DNA of 64,000 nt from Riptortus pedestris (GCA_019009955.1 CM032228.1:72797501-72861500), one strand, 5' to 3'; positions 1 through 8,415 are shown, numbered from the stretch's first letter. Notes: generated from the sequence alone by a model not told the origin. Numbers and translations: made by a program.

Positions 1-480
1 AATGAGGAAGAAATCAGACTGCCATAAATAAGATTTGTTCAAGAAGCGAGAGATGACAAGCTATCGGGATCAGCTGATAGGCCCCTGGGAAATCTAACGA
101 CTGGAAGGGTTGACAGAGAGAAGGGGTTGACGTAAATCCGCTATCATGAGCACATCTACAGGAGGCGATGGGATTAGAACGGCGTCTGCCGCTACCTTCT
201 TCGGACGATGTTTGAACAGCCGCAGAGGGTTTCATCATCAAAAGGATAAACCGATTCTTCTCAACCCCCATCCTTTGCTTCTCGAGAATCCATCCCCTTC
301 CTTTAAGGGATGAGGGAATGGATGTATATTAAAAGTAGGCTCTGCTGATTGAAGAAAAAAAAAACAATATTTGTTTGTTTTAAAATTCAGTTTGCTACGT
401 CGAATTGTTGTTCTAAAGAAAATTATTTTTGTCTTCAGATCTTATTTGAGTTATTAAAGAACCTTTAATGTTTAATACAT
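1..480. other. Non-coding flank, no gene seen
   Basis: The first 300 bases are of moderate GC and not repeated elsewhere in the window. An antisense open frame of 85 codons exists but has no recognisable domain and no splice context. From about 379 the sequence is AT-rich and recurs, diverged, at 1062-1115 directly before a second family H 5' end, which suggests a local duplication. Confidence 0.5.
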
Positions 481-1062
481 TTTAGCAGATTTCCTTTAAG
501 TGTCTATCTATCCGACCTAGTAGATAACGAAACTGAGGTCCGTTCAAATTATATGCAGATATACCTCTCTAGTGGTCGCAATTCTTAATTGACCGTATCC
601 AAACTGGATATACAAGCGTTTCATGTGAAACTAAAGGTAGTTCTTTAATGGCTGAAATCGAACCAATAGGAGGGGGGTTATAAGTCAGGGCCATTATTAT
701 AAGTCAGATCGATAAATGTATAAAACCATTCTTAATGGACATAAAATGGATGAACTTTAGATATAGTTTTTTATTTATTTATTTATTTATTAACGTCCAC
801 TTTTTGCAACTTAGGCTAATCGGGACGGGTTATCTACAGGTTACCACCCTTTAGATATAGTTAAATCCATTTATTCTCTATTTTCAGTTTCAACGAAGAT
901 TTGAGTTTTGTTTTAGTTTTTGGCCTTGAGTAAACCCCTATTCCTATTCATGCCATATGAATAAATCGCTTTTAATTATGCAGCACTTTATTTGAAGCCT
1001 AAATACCAAATATTTTAGTTAATCTTCTTAGTTAACTCAGCCTCTGCGTGACAGGATTTTTT
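481..1062 (+). mobile_element. Family H (HINE-like) copy, near full length, with SINE inserted
   Basis: It starts with TTTAGCAGATTTCC and ends with a decayed 3' hairpin (ACTCAGCCTCTGCGT) and a T run. In between are the family words GAGGTCCGTTCAAA and GGTCGCAAT and a short G block. Here the microsatellite is almost absent. A SINE fragment with a 13-bp target-site duplication interrupts it at 769-849, so this copy is older than the SINE insertion. Confidence 0.7.
769..849 (-). mobile_element. Family S SINE, 5'-truncated, with 13-bp TSD
   Basis: Only the SINE 3' region is present: the AATAAATAAAT-type tail, GTGGACGTTAATAA and the GGTGGTAACCTGTAGATAACC block, read on the minus strand. The exact 13-bp direct repeat TTTAGATATAGTT lies at 756-768 and 850-862. 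It defines insertion into the flanking family H copy by target-primed reverse transcription. The tRNA-like head is missing. Confidence 0.85.
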
Positions 1063-1140
1063 AAAATTCAGATTGCTACATCGAATTGTTGTTCTTCGGG
1101 AAATTATTTTAGACAGGGTAATGATTTTATTGAGGTTGTC

Positions 1141-1312
1141 TTTAGCAGATTTCCTTATGGGAAATGAGCTATTGAAATCGTATTCATGATGTCGTATCAA
1201 TCATATTCGAAATATTGTCACAAGTGTCCATTGATTGTACCTAGGAAATGACGAAAATAAGGTCCGTTCAAAATTATATGTGTTTGTGTGTGTGTGAGTG
1301 TGCGTGTGTATA
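1141..1312 (+). mobile_element. Family H 5' fragment with GT-rich tract
   Basis: It has the family 5' end, the partial palindrome and GGTCCGTTCAAAATTATATG, then a short GTGTGTGTGAGTG tract where other copies carry (TA)n. It then stops, with no G block or 3' hairpin. It lies 79 bp after the end of the previous copy. Confidence 0.65.
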
Positions 1313-1365
1313 ATGTTGATTATTTAAATTAGTGAGGCCGGACTTTGTGAAAATAAGCAGCAAAA

Positions 1366-1396
<31 letters not shown>

Positions 1397-2690
1397 TGAA
1401 AATAGACCCATTGGTGTATTATAAAATCTATAACATCTTAAAGATTTAATCCCCCATTAGCTTAAAGATTAAAGAATGAAAGAAACCGCCAGAAGGATGG
1501 GACCCTTAGGTCTATGTAATATACTGTAGATCATTATGAATAACTTTTCCAAATATACCAGTGCTTAATTTAGTAAGAAATATAGAGGTTTGAACTGATT
1601 CTTATCTCTGATATGTTATTGACGATAAACGCAAATGTAAATAACAAACCGTTAGTAGAGACAGAAGTGTTTTGATTGTAGGGCACAGTTTTGTTTATGC
1701 ATACAAACGTAAGCGGGGACGAGCCAGAACAAATTTTCGGACGGCCGAACACGGTGCATATATCTTTTATAATTGGGGCGGTTGTGCGCATGGTGCAATT
1801 GAAAAAGGCCTGGAATGGGATTGGGCTGCATTCCAGGCGTTGCAGGTGGGGCACAAATCAGGCAGTTTTCCGCTGCCATGGGCCCTGTTTTGTTAAAGGT
1901 AATTAAAATGGAAGAATTATGAGTGTGACAGAGCGAAAGGTCGACATGGTCCATGGGATCAGGGACCATAGGATCCATGGTCCATGCTCCATGGGATTAC
2001 GCCACTTGCCTCCCATTAACATCTACAGCCCTGTCAACGGCGCATTATCACAGAATACATTTCCTGTTATTTTTTTTTTCATCCCTTGTTGCACTAAACA
2101 ATACAGGAGCAATTTGGTAATTGTAATAATAATAGTAGCCTTTTACGAATGGGAACGTAGACTCAATAGTATAGCTGTTAAGCTTATACAGCTATACTAT
2201 TGAGTCTTATGCTCAAACAGTTCAATGGCCACTAAAGCAGACAGCAAAGAAATAAACAGCTAAATGAAAAATTATAAACAAACCCAACATCAAGAATAAT
2301 TTTATGATTTTCTTTCTATATACAATGGTATTACAGGTGGTAAGTTGATTATTCCTAAATGTTTTTTAAGCGCTTTATTTTACGTAATGTGTTATTTCTG
2401 GCTCTCTTCCAATGGGGCATCCAAAGTTACAAGTGATTTTTTGTTGGATTCTTCTTGAAATGAAATTTATATGTTATTTAACAATAAATGACATACCATT
2501 CACTAAACCATTGTTAGCTATGTTTGCATAGGGAATTAGTCGAGCTTTGTTCAAGTTTTTCCAAATAGTAAAACAATCGTTTGTATACATTTGAGAGAAA
2601 GAAGATTTATTTAGACCAATACATAAGTATTATGCTCAAAGTGTTATTATAATTTATTTAGGTGTGTCGCAATTTAAGCGATTCACACAT
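1313..2690. other. AT-rich non-coding stretch with perfect palindrome
   Basis: A poly-T run lies near 1369-1394. Overlapping short open frames on both strands at 1570-1978 have no recognisable protein features. A CCATGG-rich patch lies at 1945-1995. A perfect 20-bp-arm inverted repeat lies at 2159-2207 (listed separately). No gene was seen. Confidence 0.5.
2159..2207. repeat. 49-bp near-perfect palindrome
   Basis: The left arm 2159-2178 is AGACTCAATAGTATAGCTGT. Its exact reverse complement is at 2188-2207. The 9-nt centre, TAAGCTTAT, is itself palindromic apart from one base, so nearly the whole 49 bp is self-complementary. No flanking duplication or element end was recognised. Confidence 0.9.
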
Positions 2691-2812
2691 TTTTAGCAGA
2701 TTTCCCTTAAGGGAAATCAGCTATTGAGGTCGTACTCATGACGCGAGTTTCGAAACATTTCTTCAAATGTCCATCGATCCTACCCAGGAGATGACGAAAA
2801 TGAGGTCCGTTC

Positions 2813-2866
<54 letters not shown>

Positions 2867-3350
2867 ATATATATATATATATACATATATTTGTCTGTTA
2901 ACGCTCTAGCGGTCGCAATTTTCGTTTGATCGTTACCAAACTCGATATTAAAACGTTTTATGCAAAAATAAAGATCAAGTTCGTTAATGGCTGAAATCGG
3001 ACCAGTGGGAAGGGGGGTTTTGAGGGGAGGATTTTCGAAAATTCGAAATATCTCCGTTACTATACGTCGGATCGAAAAATTATATAGAAGCAATCTTATT
3101 TCAAATTAAATTTACTATAAATAATGTTATATCCATTTATTCTCTATCTTAAATATTAACCGATATATTTGCATTTTTCAGCTTCTGAGATGAGTTCGGC
3201 TAACTTCGGGTCTAGTCGTGAGTTTCCGTCAAGGGCTAGTTCGGGCCCTTCCCGTAACTGTTTGACTCTCTATTCTGAAATTTCTCTATTATAAAACTTC
3301 ACGTGGGAAATCTGCTTAGTTTACGCAGCCCCTGCGTGACGGACTTTTTT
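2691..3350 (+). mobile_element. Family H, full-length short-type copy
   Basis: This is the best reference copy on the plus strand. Features in order: 5' AGCAGATTTCCC (2694-2705) followed by its inverted copy GGGAAATCAGCT, making a near-perfect palindrome; ATGACGAAAATGAGGTCCGTTC; (TA)n at 2817-2883; CGCTCTAGCGGTCGCAAT; a G-rich block at 3007-3031; AATATCTCCGTTACTATACG; then the 3' inverted motif GGGAAATCTGCT at 3305-3316. A stem-loop ACGCAG-CCC-CTGCGT lies at 3323-3337, followed by GACGGACTTTTTT. The layout matches that described for DINE-1/HINE non-autonomous Helentrons. No transposase is encoded. Confidence 0.75.
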
Positions 3351-3482
3351 GTTATGATTCTAAAATAGTAAAGGTAAAGCCACCTTATAAAAACCAATAA
3401 AAAAGGTTAAAAAATCTACAGAGGTAGGTAAAAATACGGTAATTTATTTTTTCTCCAGTGGATATTATTGCAGTCTATTTAT

Positions 3483-3961
3483 TATTATTATATTATTTAA
3501 TGTTATATCTGGTTGTAAATGTGTGTGTCTTCGAGGTGTTTCATGACTTTTGTAATGTATGGGCTGTCGTCGTGTAGTAGTTCAGATAGGTTGGTGGGTA
3601 AGTTCTTGTCAGTTATTAGTCTGCAGTCTGTAAGTAAGTGTTTGATAGTCAGTTGTGTATTGCAGAGTGTACATAATGGTGGTTCAGTCCTAGTCATGAG
3701 GTGTCCGTGTGTTATCCGTGAATGGCCGTGCCTCAAACGAGCAAGGACTACTTCTTCTCTTCTAGTATCCTGATTACTGGACAGCCATTCACGAATAGTG
3801 TTTTTTATTTCTTGTAGTTTGATGTCTGTCAGATGCCATTCCGCTTCCCATTTTAGGCTGACCTCTTTTTTAATGAGTTTAATGGCATCGTGTCCTGTAA
3901 TGTGATCAGTGTGTAATATGTCAAGTTGAGTTGCTAATTTTGCATGTTTGTGAACCAAAAT
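3483..3961 (-). pseudogene. LINE ORF2 C-terminal remnant (RNase H tail plus CCHC)
   Basis: A minus-strand open frame of 151 codons (3503-3958) reads as the end of a non-LTR retrotransposon ORF2. It shows a RNase H-tail-like HAKLATQLDI, then WEAEW, RREEVVLARLRHGHSRITHG, and a C-x2-C-x8-H-x4-C knuckle (CTLCNTQLTIKHLLTDC). The frame ends at TAA, followed within a few bases by an (AATAAT)n-like tail. Endonuclease and reverse transcriptase are absent, so the copy is 5'-truncated near 3961. The arrangement is typical of Jockey/I-like elements, but the clade cannot be fixed from this piece. Confidence 0.85.
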
Positions 3962-4006
3962 ATTTTCCGTGATGACTGAAGTGTTATTATAAGGTTAGTT
4001 ACAAAA

Positions 4007-4210
4007 TTAAGAGATTTTGGTAAAACCTCGGCATTTTGGAAGACGTCCTTCAGTCATTGTATCTAAATTATAATGAGTGGCTCCACTTGACATCCGAAGG
4101 CTGCCATGATATTTCCTCACAAATTCGAATTTCCATTCCTGTTCAAGATGTACTGAAATAGGAGCAACCTCCAATTCCCTGTGGATTTGGCTGTATGCAT
4201 TTGAAAATAA
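4007..4210 (-). other. Unrecognised 67-codon open frame, possible exon or element remnant
   Basis: On the minus strand a frame runs open from just after a TAA at 4213-4211 to a TAA at 4009-4007. Its composition is protein-like for this AT-rich region, with segments RELEVAPISVHLEQEWKF and YHGSLRMSSGATHYNLD. A TTTCAG acceptor-like hexamer lies at 4158-4153, inside the frame. It sits between the 3' end of a SINE and the truncation point of a LINE, on the same strand. I recognise no family. It could be a host exon fragment, part of another mobile element, or chance. Confidence 0.3.
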
Positions 4211-4213
4211 TTA

Positions 4214-4434
4214 TATATGTATTATTTATTAACGTCCACTTTTTACTACTATAACTAATTGGGACGGGTTGTCTACAGGTTACCCGCCCTTTTCTAGCCA
4301 GAGTGGGACTAAGTATTTTATTTAATATGGCAGTCACTAAATAAATTTCTATTGCCCGGACGGCAATCAAACTCGCCACTCTAGGTTTACTATGTAAAAT
4401 TTAAGGCCAACGCCTTAACTCACCCCAGCCCCTT
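4214..4434 (-). mobile_element. Family S SINE, near full length, with TSD
   Basis: Minus-strand copy with a tRNA-like head (B-box region CGAGTTTGATTG, decayed), the TATTTAGTGAC segment, GGCTAGAAAAGGGCGGGTAACC, the GACAACCCGTCCC block and an AATAAATAAT tail. The direct repeat AAAATAATTA at 4204-4213 and 4435-4444 marks the insertion. Confidence 0.8.
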
Positions 4435-4529
4435 AAAATAATTAGGCTTGCTGGTTAAGGAGATTGATATGGTTAATTGGTAATGTTCTAAAAGAAAAGG
4501 ATCAGGGGTTTTATTTATTTTGAATGTAT

Positions 4530-4742
4530 GTATATTACCTTCCACTTTTTGCAACTAAGGCTAATTGAAACGGTTTATCTACAGGTTGCCACCCTTTTCT
4601 AGCTAGGATGGGACTAAGGATTTTAATTAATGAATTCCGTCACAAAATGCATTTCTTTGCGTAGGCGGCAATCGAACTCGCCACTCTAGGTTTACCATGT
4701 GAGATTAAGGTCAACGCTTCAACTAAATGGCTAACCTGAGCC
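4530..4742 (-). mobile_element. Family S SINE, second tandem-oriented copy
   Basis: It contains the whole SINE order on the minus strand: GGCTCAGGTTAGCC head, B-box-like CGAGTTCGATTGCCG, the GCTAGAAAAGGGTGG core and the GTGGAAGGTAATATA end. The ~22 bases beyond its 5' end (4741-4762) resemble those beyond the neighbouring SINE's 5' end (4431-4452). This suggests a small duplication rather than two fully independent insertions. No clean target duplication was found. Confidence 0.75.
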
Positions 4743-4744
4743 TC

Positions 4745-6066
4745 TTAAAATAATTAGCCATGCTTTGAGAGTGAGTTCCTTGAGTTGTACTAACGTGAAC
4801 TAACAGTCAAACTTCTGGAATTGGGTCTTGTTTTAATTTACCCTTTGTTCTTAAGCACAAAAAAAGGTATAGAATGTTTAATCACCATGTATCTAATTAT
4901 TATTCAACTCATGACTGCCCAAGAACAAAAGCCTATCTTCTGAATCTACAAAACATATGTTTTACACCTAACCTATAATGATAGATATAAATATTACAAA
5001 GAGATAAAAATATAACAATCTTTCATTATACACCCTTCAAATTGTTTCATTTATTTATTTGTTTAGCTTTTAAGTATCTAACCACTACGGTTAAAGCAAA
5101 ATGAGGCGGATAGAGAAATGTTTTTACTACTCGCATTACTACTAGTTATAGAAATTGCGTTGGCAATAAAAGGAAGAGCAAATCATCCCTTGGACAATAA
5201 ATCATATTCCTACCACAAATGGAACGGAAGAGGCCTTCTTTCCTATGCAGATAGAGATAATTTGGCCAGTCACACAGAGCGGAGGGAATGGATTGGACGG
5301 ACAGGAAGACAAACGACCGTGTACCGAGATCCCAGTGACGTGTTGTATTCCAGATAGAAAACCAGGGGCCGATGGCACTGTTAAATAGAGCTGATGTGTG
5401 TTGTATTGCTGAGAGTGCGGCCGAACAAACAAGAGTGTCCCTGTTTGTATAATAACAGATAGGGGATGATATTTAAGGGTTGTTTACCTGTCAGCGAGTC
5501 CGAACGAGAGGGGGAGAGGATGACACCGGACCCCGATCAACCGATAACAAAGGCCTGGCCGCAGATTTACATCTGCTAAATCAAACCGTTCCCGCTTCGA
5601 GAATCGCTTTGTTCTACACAGGCTGTTCCGCGGGGTATGATCCTTTCACCTCTAATGTACAAATCACTTCAATAAAAAAAAAAAAAAAAACTGGATTTAT
5701 TACCGATTTTCCATTTCTGCACATGTTGTAACCAAAAAAAAAATATATCAAAAATTGTATTTCTTACTCCACATAATGTACTTCCTCACGTCCACTTAAT
5801 GGTATGGCATGGGTTATCCACACTACTTCCTTCAGACTGAGTTGAATTAAGAATGCCTATCATTTGCTGGGTTAATCCGTTAATGAATTCCTATTGCCCA
5901 TTTGGGAATGGTTTCACAAGTATAGGTTTTTTGAGTGTATTGAGACCAAAGCGATTTATATAAACAAAAATATAATTTCAAAGAACTACAGAAATTCAAT
6001 GAACACTGACCCAGAAAAATAGAATTCAATATTATATTAACGTAAAATGGTTAATTTTTACTTCAG
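4745..6066. other. Non-coding stretch with one secreted-peptide-like small ORF
   Basis: The region is mostly AT-rich. A more balanced segment lies at 5200-5660. A poly-A run lies at about 5673-5690. No repeat family member was recognised. A 79-codon open frame is listed separately. Otherwise I see no gene. Confidence 0.4.
5118..5357 (+). CDS. Hypothetical 79-aa ORF with signal-peptide-like start
   Basis: The frame begins MFLLLALLLVIEIALAIKGR: an uninterrupted hydrophobic core of about 14 residues, then A-L-A before a basic stretch. That is how a cleavable signal peptide looks. The rest is polar and basic with no cysteines and no known motif. It ends in a TAG. There is no visible promoter, splice context or poly-A signal tied to it. 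A random ORF of this length is quite possible, so I call it a candidate only. Confidence 0.15.
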   Translation: MFLLLALLLVIEIALAIKGRANHPLDNKSYSYHKWNGRGLLSYADRDNLASHTERREWIGRTGRQTTVYRDPSDVLYSR

Positions 6067-6082
6067 GTGTGTGTGTGTGTGT

Positions 6083-6145
<63 letters not shown>
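6067..6145. repeat. Compound (GT)n(TA)n microsatellite
   Basis: About 40 bp of GT repeats with one phase break pass directly into about 38 bp of TA repeats. It is not inside a recognisable family H copy. Confidence 0.95.
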
Positions 6146-6147
<2 letters not shown>

Positions 6148-6515
6148 TTTTCCCCTCCTTTCGGTCGGCTCCTCAGTCGAGCTAGACCTGAGGGATTCAC
6201 AATGAAAGTTTTTACGTAGTGAGTGATCAATCCGTCTTACAAGCCCCATTAAAAAAGGAGGACCTCGAAAGTCTCCAGAAGACTGGCGGCCCTCTTCATT
6301 CCTGGGAGGTGGAGAACAGGTTTATTTTTATTTTAGTATCGTCAAAGGTCAGTTTGCTTGCTGATGATATCTACAAGAGTAATGTTCTTCGTCATTCCGG
6401 GCAGTCAGACTAACTCAGGTTTATCCAGTAGACTCCCGCATTTCCACTACCACTGGACGCCAGCGAGCTCTGATAGTGAACTGGTGAACTAAAACTAACT
6501 CTACTGTCAACCCCA

Positions 6516-6520
<5 letters not shown>
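6146..6520. other. Unique non-coding segment
   Basis: Moderate GC, no repeats shared with the rest of the window. One 64-codon open frame on the plus strand has no recognisable feature. Confidence 0.4.

Positions 6521-6572
<52 letters not shown>
6521..6572. repeat. (TA)n microsatellite
   Basis: About 52 bp of pure TA repeat. It lies about 30 bp before the left arm of a long inverted repeat. Confidence 0.95.
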
Positions 6573-6575
<3 letters not shown>

Positions 6576-6604
6576 GTGCTGATGTTTTCGACCAGGTTGT
6601 ATTT

Positions 6605-6821
6605 ATATGTGGTGTGTTGTTCTTTTCGGAGATTTGGTCAATGTTGGTGAAATGAATCTTAGTTTATGCCAATATTTCGAGAATTTTTATTTTCTCTTCC
6701 TCAGGGCAAGACTAAATATATTTATAGATTATTATACATTCTTATTGCACTATCGAAATATTGGCATAAACTAAGATTCATTTCACCAACATTGACCAAA
6801 GCTCCGAAAAGAACAATACAC

Positions 6822-6828
<7 letters not shown>
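6605..6828. repeat. Long hairpin: 76-bp inverted repeat with 72-bp loop
   Basis: The left arm 6605-6680 matches the reverse complement of 6753-6828 with only about two substitutions (GTG/GTA and AGA/AGC). The loop is 6681-6752. A (TA)n tract lies beyond each arm (6521-6572 and 6823-6857). Read on the minus strand, loop and arm give CTGAGGA, a GAGA/TCTC stem and GAAA, an arrangement seen near ends of some retroelements. Arm identity this high points to a recent inverted duplication or a foldback element. Confidence 0.9.

Positions 6829-6857
<29 letters not shown>
6824..6857. repeat. (TA)n microsatellite after hairpin
   Basis: About 34 bp of AT/TA repeat immediately follows the right arm of the 6.6-kb hairpin. 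Confidence 0.9.
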
Positions 6858-6861
<4 letters not shown>

Positions 6862-7203
6862 AAGAATGTTTTTGAGCCCACAATGTCTGTTTACTGTAAT
6901 TGCCTCGCTCAATTAATTTAAACGACGTTCTGAAAAGGTTTTAGTCAATTATAGCTAAAAAGACAAATTTATTATATAATATATTGCATATATTATAATG
7001 TCAGGATTGTTTTAAATGGAATTTACGGCTAAATAAATCCTTGGGAACGAGTGGTGGTACTCGAAACGCGTCGGGGAAGACTATCTGAAGAAGAAATCGA
7101 CGGATGGCTATCTAACAACTCAGGCCAACCTGTTCAAATACTAGGTTTTCTTGTTCACGTGACCAATTGTAGCCCAAGTGTAGCCTGTAAATATTATATA
7201 TAT

Positions 7204-8281
7204 TGTTACGAAAATTAAATATATGAAAAATTAAACAGAGATAGTCACGTATTTGGGAAGTGCGAGGTGGATCAAAGAAGCCGACAGAGGATCGAGTTCG
7301 TTCGAGTCCTGTTATGGAAGGGTCTGGGCCTTCCCTTTGATGTTTTTCCGCCAATCTATATAAGACACCCTGGCCGACCCTAGTTTAGTTTAGTTTGTTC
7401 TCAGCTGTGTTGTCAAGTGTTCGTCAGTGCTACAGTGCGACTTTGCCCAGTGCGGTAAAGTCATTTTATGTGAAGAACAGTGTTGTGCCGAGACTCTGTA
7501 AGTAATGATTTTGTAGCAGCTGGGCCGCGTTGCCCCTAGTTACCACTTAACCTAACTCGTAAAATAAAGTTTAGACAGTCAGTTGCTAGTGTACTACAAG
7601 AGAAGACCGCTGCTTGTTGTTTTTAGCTTATTATATCTGCGAACTACAACAGCCGAGCACCACATTATCATCAAGCCAGCACAACTGAAACAGGATTGAC
7701 CAAAAGAAGTTTGAAAACATGAGTCGTGAGTAAAAACAATTATATTTTACAGAGATACCGGCCAGCAAGAAAGCATCCTTCCAAGCTTTTGTTTTCTGCT
7801 CCAACTCGGCCAGCAGGATAGCCTCACATTAACCTCTCACTTTACTTGACGGACCGACATTCATTTATATGTTCCTGTGTTCATAACCCTAAACTTGTGT
7901 AATTATTTTTCTCATTTATTATTTATGAAAATACACTAATCTTTATTATTTGGAATCAAGATTTTATTTATTTATAGGGACACCTTCTGAATACTAAAAT
8001 AACACTCCCTATAGTTTAGTGCCGTGTTAAAGACAGTGCAGTGCCGTGTTTTTGTGAATTTCTGTGATCTTGAGTGGATTATTGGACTGTGTAATCTGAA
8101 GAACAGTGACGCTATCAGTGCATACTGTGAAGTAATTAAGAACAATTAACCAAGTGTGTAGTGTATTGTAAATAAATTGTGCAGTGATAAAAACTGTGAA
8201 GCTTGTGTGTGTTTAATTTTGCAATCCAAAAGAACTCTTATAAACAACGTTTATTACTGATTTTGTATTAAAAACGTAACA
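7204..8281 (+). mobile_element. Solo LTR, BEL/Pao-like
   Basis: The segment starts TGTTACG and ends CGTAACA, a perfect 7-bp inverted end of the TG...CA type used by LTR elements, often seen in insect BEL/Pao LTRs. Inside, on the plus strand, are a TATATAAG box (7356-7363), TCAGT/TCAGC words 30-60 bp downstream that could be initiators, and AATAAA at 7563-7568. This order (U3, TATA, start, poly-A signal) supports the plus orientation. At about 1078 bp it is long for an LTR. No gag/pol sequence lies next to it, so it is a solo LTR. The flanks (TATAT versus ATACA) give no clean target duplication. Confidence 0.65.
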
Positions 8282-8285
8282 ATAC

Positions 8286-8415
8286 ATAGTTTTGAACCGT
8301 CCACATTTTGTCATCTTCTGGATAGAATATTTGGTCATTTTCACAAATATTTCCAAACTCCCATCATGAGTGCAACCTCAATAGCTGATTTCCCTCGAGG
8401 GGAAATCTTCTAAAA
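8286..8415 (-). mobile_element. Family H 5' fragment
   Basis: On the minus strand it carries the 5' end (AGAAGATTTCCCCTCGAGG) and the GACAAAATGTGGACGGTTC segment, then runs directly into the solo LTR. The (TA)-rich flanks on both sides of the LTR suggest that the LTR landed in or beside its microsatellite. Confidence 0.65.

Noticed and set aside
2817..2885. Tandem arrays as CRISPR or satellite.
   Set aside because: All such arrays are dinucleotide microsatellites without spacers, and the genome is eukaryotic.
6666..6875. 69-codon frame across the hairpin.
   Set aside because: It reads through a hairpin and (TA)n into YIYIYI. It is a by-product of the repeats.
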